A DNA stretch of 64,000 nt from Caballeronia cordobensis. GTDB taxonomy: Bacteria > Pseudomonadota > Gammaproteobacteria > Burkholderiales > Burkholderiaceae. Positions 1-8,229 of the stretch are shown here, one piece after another (position 1 is the first letter of the stretch; each line of letters begins with the position of its first letter). Under the pieces are notes generated by a model. It saw only the letters and a program-made list of their open reading frames with translations, did not search any database and had not been told where the DNA came from. The position numbers were made by a program, and so were the translations under genes. The stretch covers positions 1 through 64,000 of the forward strand of contig NZ_FCNY02000013.1 in NCBI RefSeq assembly GCF_001544575.2, written 5' to 3'.

Positions 1-13
1 AACTCTTCAGTTC
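1..13 (-). rRNA. 16S rRNA gene, 5' tip only (runs off left edge)
   Basis: Read on the minus strand, the first bases give GAACTGAAGAGTT, which aligns with the conserved 5' end of bacterial 16S rRNA. The rest of the rRNA operon lies left of the window. The assignment rests on the short conserved tip together with the typical leader and promoter upstream. Confidence 0.82.
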
Positions 14-203
14 AAACCTGTTACTGTTTTCGGTTCCGTTAAGAACCGGTCGCTCACTCAACGTACTGACGATGATTATCCTGTTCTAAAACAGAAAAAC
101 CTTCCTCTGATACTTCGTGTGAGACTCTTGATACTTTTGCTATGACTGATCCCGAAAGACCAGCCGCACTCGCTATCAAGCGCCCACACTTATCGGCTGT
201 TAG

Positions 204-216
204 TTTTTAAAGAGCA
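204..216 (-). promoter_or_regulatory. boxA antitermination element in the rRNA leader
   Basis: The minus strand reads TGCTCTTTAAAAA, close to the E. coli boxA consensus TGCTCTTTAACA. It lies about 190 nt upstream of the 16S 5' end and is followed by the leader sequence typical of Burkholderia rRNA operons. In known systems boxA loads the NusB/NusE antitermination complex on rRNA transcripts; that role is inferred here. The stretch between boxA and 16S also holds short inverted repeats (for example CGGTTC/GAACCG) that could belong to the processing stem. Confidence 0.75.
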
Positions 217-281
217 CATCGCAAGACATCCAACCTCACCACCGTCTTGCGTCGCTGCGTTGTCTGCAGCAGAGAAACGAG

Positions 282-310
282 ATTATGAACACCGCTTCGG
301 TTACTGTCAA
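282..310 (-). promoter_or_regulatory. rRNA operon promoter (sigma70)
   Basis: On the minus strand a perfect -35 box TTGACA (310-305) is separated by exactly 17 bp from the -10 box CATAAT (287-282). An A/T-rich stretch just upstream of the -35 could act as an UP element. Transcription should start near position 275 and run left through boxA into 16S. The interval from here to the first plus-strand gene at 594 holds no other convincing gene. Confidence 0.85.
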
Positions 311-593
311 CAAGAATTTCGAAGTTTTCTCGCTGACTGACTGCGCCTCAAACCACTACAAGGCACACCAACCGATACCGCTCTCCCGCTCCCTTCGCGT
401 TCATCGAATCGCGAAGGAACGGAATTCTAGTGAGTGATTCGAGCCTCCGCAAGGGGTATGGAAAAATAACTTTCGATCCTTCCAAGAACGCGATCCCGTA
501 CGGCAGTTGGCCCTGCTGCAGCGCCATACGGTAAAAGCGCGCGCGGAGCGACTACAATCAAAGGTTCACCGCACCAATAACTCTCGTATCGAT

Positions 594-1808
594 ATGCGCT
601 CGCGAATCGCAAAACGTATTCCCCCGGATGCCGACAAGCTCGTCAGCCTCTCTCTCTCGCTCTTCGCGTCCGGCAGCCGTGTCGAGGACCGCTTCTGGGA
701 AGCGCGCCTCGACACCCTCATCGCCAAGCTCGTGCGCAACGGTAACCAGACGACGCTCGACGCCGCGCTCGACCATCTGCAGCAGAATCATCCCGATGCC
801 TACGGGGCGCTCGCCGACATGGCCGAGACGCACAGCGAGTCGTTCAGGATCGACATCGACGGTGCGCCTCACGAAGCGTTGCTCATGGCGGCGCCCGTGC
901 TCGCGTGGACGCGCTACGCGATCCCCTCGGGCGCGCTCAAGGGCGATGCCGTCGACGCGCTGCGCACGCAGATGCAGGCGCACGTCCTGGCCGCGGGCGC
1001 GCGCGTGGCGATCGCGCCTTATCTCTACAGCATCGATCAGTTGCCGCGCCACCACGTCGACACGGCGCGCCTCGCGCAACAGTTGCTGCAAACCGTCCTG
1101 ACCGGCAACGCCGCGCGCCTGAACCTGGCCGATCTCCCCGAGACCTCGCCGATTCTCGCCGACCCGCGATTCCTGCTGGCGCTGGTCGTCGTGCCGGCGG
1201 GCGGGGCCTTGTTCCGATGGCAGGAAGACGAAAACGGCGGCCGCGTCGAACGAAGTCAATGTCTTGAGCAGTGGGCCGCGCAAGGCGGGCCGAGCTTCGC
1301 CGCCATCCTGCCCGGCTGCGAATTTGAGTGCCTGCTTCCCGACGCCTACTATTCGGCCTGCCGCGACGCGGACGAACAGGTTCGCCCGCACACCGTGCGC
1401 ACCGCCGTGCGATATCTGTTCGACACGCTCGGCACCGCGCCGCAGGATCTGCGCGCGGTCATCGCCGGTTTCGGCGAGCGGCGCATCGACGAATATCGCA
1501 TCGGCTTCACGCGGCGCGGCAGCAACGACGTGATCTATGGCGTCGTGTGGCCGCTTTACGGACGTGAAAACGGCGAAATGGGCATGGAAGAGGATGCGGT
1601 CGATCTCGAAGGCGCCAACGGCCCGGTCGAAGAGATCGTCGAATTGCTGAAGAAGGCAGGCGTCTCCGATGTGCGCCGTCACGCCGGACGCTTCGAGCCG
1701 GAGTTCTGCGACGACTGCGGCGTGCCGCTTTATGCCGATCCGCTGGGCGAGATCGTCCATGCCGAGATGCCCGAAGACGCCGAGCCCGCGCAGCCTCATT
1801 TTCACTGA
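594..1808 (+). CDS. DUF2863 family protein
   Basis: A 404-residue cytosolic protein that I recognise as the DUF2863 family, common in Burkholderiales and without an assigned function. The start MRSRIAKRIPPDADK at 594 fits the family. An in-frame upstream codon at 507 is less likely because a -10-like TACAAT (553-558) lies between the two. The C-terminal region has a C-x2-C pair (FCDDCG) in an acidic tail, reminiscent of half a zinc ribbon. There are no membrane segments or signal peptide. The gene is monocistronic, divergent from the rRNA operon, and followed by a good terminator. No function is claimed. Confidence 0.8.
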   Translation: MRSRIAKRIPPDADKLVSLSLSLFASGSRVEDRFWEARLDTLIAKLVRNGNQTTLDAALDHLQQNHPDAYGALADMAETHSESFRIDIDGAPHEALLMAAPVLAWTRYAIPSGALKGDAVDALRTQMQAHVLAAGARVAIAPYLYSIDQLPRHHVDTARLAQQLLQTVLTGNAARLNLADLPETSPILADPRFLLALVVVPAGGALFRWQEDENGGRVERSQCLEQWAAQGGPSFAAILPGCEFECLLPDAYYSACRDADEQVRPHTVRTAVRYLFDTLGTAPQDLRAVIAGFGERRIDEYRIGFTRRGSNDVIYGVVWPLYGRENGEMGMEEDAVDLEGANGPVEEIVELLKKAGVSDVRRHAGRFEPEFCDDCGVPLYADPLGEIVHAEMPEDAEPAQPHFH

Positions 1809-1837
1809 GTCCGTAAGACTGCTCAAAAGCAACCAAC

Positions 1838-1862
1838 CCCGCCTTCGCGCGGGGTTTTGTGT
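1838..1862 (+). terminator. Rho-independent terminator after DUF2863 gene
   Basis: The hairpin arms are accccgc (1838-1844) and gcggggt (1851-1857), followed by a T-rich run. Confidence 0.85.
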
Positions 1863-1994
1863 ATTTATGCCTATGCCGTTCGGATAGGGGGCCGAATCAC
1901 CGGAAATTTGTCAATATAGCTATTGCCGCCGGCAACTCTGGCGGCATGAAGTCCCGAAGCCGTTGGCTACGGGTGTATTGACAAGAGGTAAAGC

Positions 1995-2804
1995 ATGATA
2001 ATCAACATTATTGGTGCCGACGCGGAGCGCCGGGCGGGCCTTAAAACATTGCTGCGCCGTATTGCGCGCCAGGCGCAATTCACCGAGGCGAAGGACTGGA
2101 GACAAGCCCGCACCGCCTTGAAACGCTCCACCCCAGACATGATCGTGGTCGACTGGGCCCCCAACCTGCGCCTCGGCGACTTGCAGAACCTGCTCGACGA
2201 AGCGCCCCGCGTACCCGCGTCCATCATGGTCGACCGCTGCGGCGCGGCGCTGGTCTATGCGCTTCTGAATGCCGGCGCAATGGGCGTCATTCCTCGCGCG
2301 CTCGACCCCATCCTGATCCTTCGCGCGCTGGAGATGGTCCTGCTCGGTGGCCATTACATCCCCTCCGACGTCGTCGATCCGGAGCTGACGCTCGAACTCG
2401 CCGCGCGCCGTGCACAAGGCGTCTCGAGGCTTCCGCGCACGACTCGCCTTCTTCCGACCTTATCGCCCCGGCAGCAGCAGATCATGCGCTGCGTACACAT
2501 GGGCAGCACGAACAAGGTGATTGCAAAGACGCTGGGCATCAGCGAAGGCACGGTGAAGATTCACCTTGCGAGTATCTTCCAGCAATTGGGCGCGGCGAAT
2601 CGGGCCGCCGCGGTCGCGATTTACAACGGCGTGCAGAACTCGCACCTCGAAATCCTGCGCAGCGGCAACGAGAGATCGAGGCGCGTGATATCGGGCGAGC
2701 CGGGAATCATTCCGCTGCGCAGGCCCAAGACCCGTTATCCGTCGCTTCTCGACAACGACGCGGCCCCGCTCCCGATGGCCGCTGAGCCGGAAGCGACGTT
2801 CTAG
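1995..2804 (+). CDS. LuxR-type transcriptional regulator with atypical receiver domain
   Basis: A 269-residue DNA-binding regulator. Residues 1 to about 120 look like a response-regulator receiver: D53 (VVDWAP) sits at the phospho-acceptor position. Only one acidic residue (D9) is obvious in the first loop, and the usual Lys after strand 5 is replaced by Arg in GVIPR, so phosphorylation is doubtful. Residues about 155-215 form the LuxR/FixJ helix-turn-helix (LSPRQQQIM, then NKVIAKTLGISEGTVKIHL). A tail of about 50 residues follows. The start is supported by an AGAGGTAA ribosome site. No sensor kinase is adjacent, and targets are unknown. Confidence 0.82.
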   Translation: MIINIIGADAERRAGLKTLLRRIARQAQFTEAKDWRQARTALKRSTPDMIVVDWAPNLRLGDLQNLLDEAPRVPASIMVDRCGAALVYALLNAGAMGVIPRALDPILILRALEMVLLGGHYIPSDVVDPELTLELAARRAQGVSRLPRTTRLLPTLSPRQQQIMRCVHMGSTNKVIAKTLGISEGTVKIHLASIFQQLGAANRAAAVAIYNGVQNSHLEILRSGNERSRRVISGEPGIIPLRRPKTRYPSLLDNDAAPLPMAAEPEATF

Positions 2805-2863
2805 CAACAAACGAGGCAAACGGGTCCGTCCTTTGCGCACACGTTTTACGCGCAACGAGTAAT

Positions 2864-3547
2864 ATGCAAGGCATGGGGTTCTTCTACACACCGCTACCGC
2901 TTTGGCTTACCGTCGGCAGCTGGATCGTCGCCGCGGGACTGCTCGCGCCCGCGCTGCTGCAGCGCCCCTTCGCGCGCCTGCAGGACGCCACCTTGCAGAA
3001 TGTGTGGCTCGGCATCATCGTCGCGGTTTCGGTGCTGTGGGCATGCAACGCATGGTTCGACGACGGACCCGTGATTCATCTGCTCGGCGCGACGCTCATG
3101 GTCACGCTGTTCGACTGGCGGCTCGCGCTCATCGGCACGGCTGCGACCACGGGACTCGCCGCCGTCGTGCTCGACGCTTCATGGCTCTCGGTTGCGACCA
3201 CGTACATCCTCTTCGGCGCGCTGCCGGTTGCGGTCTCCACCCTTCTGCAACGCCTGAGCAACGTCCTGTTGCCGCGCAACCTCTTTACGTTCATCGCCGG
3301 GCACGGCTTCATCACATCGGCGGCTGCGGTCGCGGCGGCATGCGGCGCGACCGTGCTGCTCGAGATGGCGCTCGCGGGAGGACCGGTCGTGATTCCTGCG
3401 GCATTTACGCGCGGCTCCCTCTTGCTCGGTGCGGGCGAAGCGCTCTTCACCGGCCTGCTCATCATTCTGATCACGGTGTACAAGCCCGCGTGGATCACCA
3501 CTTATGACGTGCGCCGGTATCGCCTCGATCGCGGTCCGCGCGTCTAG
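2864..3547 (+). CDS. CbiM-like integral membrane protein (ECF permease-like)
   Basis: A 227-residue, very hydrophobic protein with six or more predicted membrane helices. The segment HLLGATLMVTLFDWRLALIG resembles the core of the CbiM/NikM energy-coupling-factor permease family, which binds cobalt or nickel. The N-terminal metal-binding MHI motif of true CbiM is absent and there are no neighbouring ATPase or CbiQ genes, so the substrate is unknown. It follows the LuxR gene by 59 bp and could be co-transcribed. An alternative start lies at 2873. Confidence 0.65.
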   Translation: MQGMGFFYTPLPLWLTVGSWIVAAGLLAPALLQRPFARLQDATLQNVWLGIIVAVSVLWACNAWFDDGPVIHLLGATLMVTLFDWRLALIGTAATTGLAAVVLDASWLSVATTYILFGALPVAVSTLLQRLSNVLLPRNLFTFIAGHGFITSAAAVAAACGATVLLEMALAGGPVVIPAAFTRGSLLLGAGEALFTGLLIILITVYKPAWITTYDVRRYRLDRGPRV

Positions 3548-3695
3548 TTTTCGCGAATCGAAGCGCGCCATCGTCGCGGGCATCGCCGGTTATCGGATTT
3601 CCGGCCATCGGCATGCGCGCAAAGTACGATAAGATTGAACTCCTCCCCTACACGGCGCATCTTACTTGCCCGTGTCTTCTTAGCGCCCAGACTTG

Positions 3696-4292
3696 ATGGA
3701 AAGTAACTACGCACCGCGCCGGCTATTGCGGCTCGTCGGCCGGTTGGCGGTATGCGCATCGTTGGCATGCGCGGTGTCCGCTTTTGCCGATTCGCTCGAC
3801 GAGCGCAATGAACTGATTCACCACTTCGTCATCGACTTCCAGGCCAATCCGCTCATCGCCGATTGCGCCGCGCACGGCAACTTCATCGCCAGCACATCTT
3901 CGGCCTTCGATCGCGTCGAGTTTCCGGCCACCTCGTTCGACGCCGCTCATTCCAGCATCGAAGCGTGGAACGATTCGTTCGACGAGAAGAAGCAGCGAAT
4001 CAAGGTGGACAACGTCGTGACCGTCGAAGGTCAGGGCATGCCGAAAAGCGGCGAGCGCGATCCCACGCCGCTCAAGTTCCGCTGCGGCTATGTGGGCAGT
4101 CAGATGCTCGCCTTCGGCTGGAACGATCCCGTGCCGCCGCTGCGCGCACGCGCCGAGCCGCATCCGGCGCGCAGCACGAAGGGCAAGCATGGCGCGAAGA
4201 GCACGGCGTCATCGGGCAAGACGAAGAGCGCGGCCAAAAGCACGTCGAAGTCTTCGACCAAGTCGACGAAGAAGGCAACCAAGAAGCACTGA
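3696..4292 (+). CDS. secreted BspC-like protein with Lys/Ser/Thr-rich tail
   Basis: A 198-residue protein with an N-terminal signal peptide (Arg-rich start, hydrophobic core, cleavage near AFA-D). The middle, about residues 30-150, has two separated cysteines (IADCAAHG and KFRCGYVG) that could form a disulfide. I tentatively place it in the BspC family of periplasmic proteins. The last 50 residues are low complexity, dominated by K, S, T and A, and strongly basic; such tails can bind nucleic acid or cell wall. A TTG codon directly precedes the chosen ATG. Function is unknown. Confidence 0.68.
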   Translation: MESNYAPRRLLRLVGRLAVCASLACAVSAFADSLDERNELIHHFVIDFQANPLIADCAAHGNFIASTSSAFDRVEFPATSFDAAHSSIEAWNDSFDEKKQRIKVDNVVTVEGQGMPKSGERDPTPLKFRCGYVGSQMLAFGWNDPVPPLRARAEPHPARSTKGKHGAKSTASSGKTKSAAKSTSKSSTKSTKKATKKH

Positions 4293-4337
4293 CCGCTGCT
4301 TATCCGCGCAAATCCGCGCGCAAGACATCGCGAAAAA

Positions 4338-4370
4338 GGGCGTGGCCGCACGAAGCGGCCACGCCCTTTT
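4338..4370. terminator. bidirectional terminator between convergent genes
   Basis: A perfect 12-bp stem (4338-4349 with 4355-4366) and a 5-base loop, flanked by an A run on the left and a T run on the right. It can therefore serve both the BspC-like gene and the convergent carboxypeptidase gene. Confidence 0.9.
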
Positions 4371-4400
4371 CACATGCCCCGAAAGCACATGCCCCGAAAG
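4371..4400. repeat. 15-bp perfect tandem duplication
   Basis: The unit cacatgccccgaaag occurs twice, head to tail, directly after the bidirectional terminator and before the carboxypeptidase stop codon. It looks like a small slippage duplication with no evident function. Confidence 0.9.
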
Positions 4401-4410
4401 TCGCCGGCCT

Positions 4411-5571
4411 TCAGGCGTCGAACGACTGGAGATGCCACAGGATCGCCTGAAGCATCGACGCGCCGAGCGCCGCGCTGCGCGCGCCGTTCCAGCCGACGCT
4501 CTCATCCGGCAGATTGGCGTTGTCCTTGAACGGCATCTCCAGCGTGAGCGAAAGGCACTTGTACTCGTTGCCGATGTACTTCGACGCGAGCTTGAGCGCA
4601 TCCGTCTGATACTTGCTCGACTCGTAGCCGTACACGGTCTGGAAATCCGGGCTCGCCTGCTTGAAGAAATCGACGAACGCCTTCTGCTCCTTCGCCTGCT
4701 GCTCGGTGAAGCCCGGCAACATCTCCGAACCCGCGACGAACACATACGGAATGGCTTCATCGCCGTGGATATCGAAGAACAGGTCGCAGCCAGTCTCCTC
4801 GATGGCCTCCCGCACGGCAAGCACCTCCGGGCTGCGCTCGGCGCTCGGTTCCATCCATTCGCGATTCAGGTTCGCGCCCGCCGCGTTGGTACGCAGGTTG
4901 CCGAGCACGCTGCCGTCGGGATTCATGTTCGGCACGATATGAAAGATCGCGCGATCGAAAAGCGCGCGCGCAACCGGGTCGCCCGCCCAGTCGCCAAAGC
5001 CCGCGAGCCGCTTCACGAGTCCTTCGACGAACCATTCCGCCATCGTCTCGCCGGGATGCTGGCGCGCGATGATCCAGACTTTCTTCTTCGGCTCGGCGTC
5101 GCCAAAATCCGGTATGCCGAGCGAGAGCACCGACATCGGCCGGCCCTGCACCGTGCTGCCGAGTTCGGTCAGCGTCGCGAGCGGCATCTGCTGGACCGCG
5201 CCGAGAAATTCCGAATGACGTTCCTCGCTGTACGGCTCGAAGTACGCGTAGTAGATACGGTCGAAGTCCGGCGTGTGATCGATCTTCATCACCTGGCCGT
5301 CGTACTCGGTCGATACGCGGAACCAGTTCACGCGGTCGTAGCTCGCGACCGCTTCATAGTCGCGCCAGCCTTCGGGAAACGCGCACTGCGCCGCGTTCTC
5401 GAAGGTCATCACGAGACGTTCGCCGCGCGCGCCGGACACGCGGAAGTAAAACCATTGCGCGAAATCGGCGTGCGAGTCGGGGCGCACGCGCAGACGGATG
5501 TCCGCGGGATCGTCGGCGCTGATGACTTCGATCGCGCCCGCGTCGAAGTTGCTGGAGATGGAGAGGCTCAT
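4411..5571 (-). CDS. M14 family metallocarboxypeptidase (cytosolic carboxypeptidase-like)
   Basis: A 386-residue zinc carboxypeptidase. Residues 1 to about 125 form the beta-rich N-domain typical of the cytosolic carboxypeptidase (CCP/AGBL) subgroup, and the rest is the M14 catalytic domain. Zinc ligands are visible as H172 and E175 (RQHPGE) and H269 (DIHGDE); the catalytic Glu is E345 (LTLEMPFK). There is no signal peptide, so it should act in the cytosol. Eukaryotic relatives trim glutamate from tubulin; the bacterial substrate is not known to me. The start at MSLSIS has an AAGGAA site. Its stop abuts the shared terminator, and yaaA lies 32 bp upstream in the same direction, so the two may be co-transcribed. 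Confidence 0.87.
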   Translation of the reverse strand: MSLSISSNFDAGAIEVISADDPADIRLRVRPDSHADFAQWFYFRVSGARGERLVMTFENAAQCAFPEGWRDYEAVASYDRVNWFRVSTEYDGQVMKIDHTPDFDRIYYAYFEPYSEERHSEFLGAVQQMPLATLTELGSTVQGRPMSVLSLGIPDFGDAEPKKKVWIIARQHPGETMAEWFVEGLVKRLAGFGDWAGDPVARALFDRAIFHIVPNMNPDGSVLGNLRTNAAGANLNREWMEPSAERSPEVLAVREAIEETGCDLFFDIHGDEAIPYVFVAGSEMLPGFTEQQAKEQKAFVDFFKQASPDFQTVYGYESSKYQTDALKLASKYIGNEYKCLSLTLEMPFKDNANLPDESVGWNGARSAALGASMLQAILWHLQSFDA

Positions 5572-5603
5572 GTGCAGTTCCTTGCGTGCTTGCCGTGCGG
5601 GTC

Positions 5604-6383
5604 TCATTCCGCGACGCGGCGTCGAAATACGTATGTCGTGTCGTTCGACGCTTTCGCATCGAACGTGTAGCCTTCGCTGTCGAAGCCTTTGAGCGCCTGC
5701 GGCTCGTCGATGCGGTTCTCGACCGCATAACGCGCCATCAGGCCGCGCGCCCGCTTCGCGTGAAAGCTGATGATCTTGTAACGCCCGCCCTTCCAGTCTT
5801 CGAACACCGGCGAGATGACGGGCGCGGTGAGCAGCTTCGGCTTGACGGACTTGAAATATTCCTCCGACGCGCAATTCACCAGCACGCGCGCGCCGCGCTG
5901 CTTCTTGAGTTGCTCGTTGAGCGCCGCCGTGATGCGGTCTCCCCAGAACGCGTACAGATCCTTGCCGCGCGCGTTCGGAAATCGCGTGCCCATTTCGAGC
6001 CGGTACGGCTGCAGCAGATCGAGCGGCCGCAACAGGCCATACAGCCCCGACAATACGCGCACGTGGCTCTGCGCGAAATCGAGATCGCTCGCCGAGAGCG
6101 TCTTCGCGGCGAAGCCTTCGTACACGTCGCCGTTGAACGCCAGCACCGCTTGCTTGGCGTTGCTCGCATCGAACGTCGTCGACCAGTCGGCGTAGCGCTG
6201 GAAATTCAGCGCCGCCAGTTGATCGGAAATGCTCATCATGCCGCCGATCTGCTGCGGCGAGAGTTCGCGCAGGCCCTCGATCAGCTCGGCGGCGTCATCG
6301 ACGAATTGCGGCAGCGTGTGCTTCTTGATATGAGGGGGCGTCTCGTAGTCGAGCGATTTGGCGGGCGAGAGAACGATTATCAT
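5604..6383 (-). CDS. yaaA: peroxide stress protein YaaA (DUF328)
   Basis: A 259-residue protein matching YaaA/DUF328 over its full length, with the family opening MIIVLSPAKSLDYE and the SFHAKRARGLMARY segment near the C-terminus. In E. coli YaaA limits free intracellular iron during hydrogen peroxide stress and binds DNA. It probably leads a two-gene unit with the carboxypeptidase gene downstream. The divergent PIN-domain gene begins 56 bp away, so both promoters sit in that short gap. Confidence 0.93.
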   Translation of the reverse strand: MIIVLSPAKSLDYETPPHIKKHTLPQFVDDAAELIEGLRELSPQQIGGMMSISDQLAALNFQRYADWSTTFDASNAKQAVLAFNGDVYEGFAAKTLSASDLDFAQSHVRVLSGLYGLLRPLDLLQPYRLEMGTRFPNARGKDLYAFWGDRITAALNEQLKKQRGARVLVNCASEEYFKSVKPKLLTAPVISPVFEDWKGGRYKIISFHAKRARGLMARYAVENRIDEPQALKGFDSEGYTFDAKASNDTTYVFRRRVAE

Positions 6384-6439
6384 GGAGGCTCGCCGGCACG
6401 CCGCCGGCGATCATTGGCATAAACCCCCGATTGTATCGA

Positions 6440-6931
6440 ATGGACAATTCCGCCGCGCCGCCGCCACCGATGCGCGTGGTGCTCGATTCGAATGTGTGGA
6501 TCGACATCCTCGTGTTCGACGACCCCGCCACGCGCCCGATTCACGCTGCCCTCGTTGCCCGCACGCTCGAAGCGCTGATCGACGAGCGCTGCTTGAGGGA
6601 GATCACGCACGTGCTCGACTATCCGCAGTTCGTGCGCATGGAAGTCGATAAAGCCGCTGCGCTCGCGACGGTTGCGCGCCTGTCGACGCTCGTCGCCGCG
6701 ACGCTCGATGAAAGCGAACGCCCGTTACCGAAATGCAAAGACCGCGACGATCAGAAGTTCCTGGAACTCGCGCACGCGTCGGGCGCCGCCTGGCTCGTGT
6801 CGAAAGACCGCGCCGTGCTGAAGCTCGCGCGGCGCATCGCGCGCGACTTCGCGTTTCGCATCGCCGAGCCCAGGCCGTTCGTCGTCGAACTCGACGCGAC
6901 CACGGCATCGGCTGACGCTGTCTTAAAATAA
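6440..6931 (+). CDS. PIN-domain protein, putative toxin component, no antitoxin visible
   Basis: A 163-residue PIN-domain protein of the COG1569 type (annotated elsewhere as a toxin-antitoxin toxin). Acidic active-site residues can be seen in VVLDSNVWID (D16), in the LDERCLREI segment and in the CKDRDDQKFLELA motif, which fits a Mg-dependent single-strand RNase. An alternative start at 6470 would remove a proline-rich leader of ten residues. No small antitoxin-like gene lies upstream (yaaA is divergent) or downstream (an aminotransferase), so it may not be a true toxin. Confidence 0.8.
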   Translation: MDNSAAPPPPMRVVLDSNVWIDILVFDDPATRPIHAALVARTLEALIDERCLREITHVLDYPQFVRMEVDKAAALATVARLSTLVAATLDESERPLPKCKDRDDQKFLELAHASGAAWLVSKDRAVLKLARRIARDFAFRIAEPRPFVVELDATTASADAVLK

Positions 6932-6959
6932 CCGCGTGCCACTTTTCGCCCACACGACC

Positions 6960-8141
6960 ATGAACGCCACGCACGAATTGCCGCCGACACCGCCCGAGCT
7001 TTCTTTCCCGTCGCGTCTGCCCGATGTGGGCACGACCATCTTCACCGTGATGAGCGCGCTCGCGACGCAAAAAGGCGCCGTGAATCTCGGTCAGGGTTTC
7101 CCCGATTTCGATTGCGACGCGCGCATCGTCGATGCCGTCGCAAACGCGATGCGCGAAGGCCACAATCAATATCCGCCGATGGCGGGCGCCACGCCCTTGC
7201 GCCATGCGATCGCACGCAAGATCGACGCGCTCTATGGCCGCGCGTACAACCCCGACACCGAAATCACCGTGACCGCCGGCGCAACGCAGGCCCTGCTCAC
7301 GGCCATTCTGTGCTGCGTGCATCCGGGCGATGAAGTCATCGTGATCGAGCCGATGTACGACAGCTACGTGCCGTCGATCGAGCTCGCGGGCGGCAAGCCG
7401 GTGTTCGTGTCGCTCGAAGCGCCGGATTACGCGCTGCCGTTCGACAAGATCGCCGCCGCGATCACGCCGAAGACGCGCCTTCTGATGATCAACACGCCGC
7501 ACAATCCGACCGGCCGCGTGTGGCATGCGGACGACATGAAGAAGCTCGAAGAGATCGTGCGCGGCACCAACGTGCTGATCGTCTCCGACGAAGTCTACGA
7601 GCACATGGTCTACGACGGCGCGCCGCACGAAAGCGTCGCGCGCTATCCGGAACTCGCCAAACGCAGCTTCGTGGTGTCGAGCTTCGGCAAGACCTTCCAC
7701 GTGACCGGCTGGAAAGTGGGCTACGTGGCCGCGCCCGCCGCGCTGAGCGCCGAATTCCGCAAGGTGCATCAGTTCAACGTGTTCACGGTGAACACGCCCA
7801 TGCAGATCGGGCTCGCGCATTACCTCGAAGACCCGAAGCCGTATCTGGAGCTGCCCGCCTTCTATCAGAAGAAGCGCGACTTCTTCCGCGCGGGCCTGGC
7901 GAAGACGCGCTTCTCGCTGTTGCCGTCCGAAGGCACGTATTTCCAGTGCGTCGATTACTCGAAGATCAGCGACATGCCCGAGGCCGAATTCTCGCAATGG
8001 CTCACGAGCGAGATCGGCGTGGCCGCGATTCCGGTCTCCGCGTTCTATCACGAGAGCCATGAATCGGGCGTCGTGCGCTTTTGCTTCGCGAAGAAGGAAG
8101 AGACGCTCGCGCTCGCGCTCGACCGTCTCGCCAAGCTCTAA
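6960..8141 (+). CDS. ybdL: PLP-dependent aminotransferase, methionine aminotransferase type (YbdL-like)
   Basis: A 393-residue fold-type I class I/II aminotransferase. The N-terminal VNLGQGFPDF motif, the TPHNPTG loop, SDEVYEH, the PLP lysine in SSFGKTF and the VRFCF arginine near the end are all present. E. coli YbdL transaminates methionine, histidine and phenylalanine with 2-oxo acids, and the family is linked to methionine salvage. The ATG at 6960 is preferred over an in-frame GTG at 6936. The gene starts 28 bp after the PIN gene and could be read from the same message. A terminator follows. Confidence 0.87.
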   Translation: MNATHELPPTPPELSFPSRLPDVGTTIFTVMSALATQKGAVNLGQGFPDFDCDARIVDAVANAMREGHNQYPPMAGATPLRHAIARKIDALYGRAYNPDTEITVTAGATQALLTAILCCVHPGDEVIVIEPMYDSYVPSIELAGGKPVFVSLEAPDYALPFDKIAAAITPKTRLLMINTPHNPTGRVWHADDMKKLEEIVRGTNVLIVSDEVYEHMVYDGAPHESVARYPELAKRSFVVSSFGKTFHVTGWKVGYVAAPAALSAEFRKVHQFNVFTVNTPMQIGLAHYLEDPKPYLELPAFYQKKRDFFRAGLAKTRFSLLPSEGTYFQCVDYSKISDMPEAEFSQWLTSEIGVAAIPVSAFYHESHESGVVRFCFAKKEETLALALDRLAKL

Positions 8142-8176
8142 CGCAACGGCGCGTCTCGCCGGATCGGTTCACCGCC

Positions 8177-8210
8177 GGGACGCGCGCACACCGCGCGCGT
8201 CCCATCCTTT
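8177..8210 (+). terminator. terminator after ybdL
   Basis: An 11-bp perfect GC stem (8177-8187 with 8193-8203), 5-base loop, followed by a T-rich run. It separates ybdL from the acyl-CoA cluster, whose ribosome site GAGGAG follows at once. Confidence 0.82.
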
Positions 8211-8229
8211 TGAGGAGCAGAGCCGCATC

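Noticed and set aside
4090..5670. 526-codon plus-strand frame opposite the carboxypeptidase gene
   Set aside because: Shadow of the M14 gene; it also crosses the bidirectional terminator.
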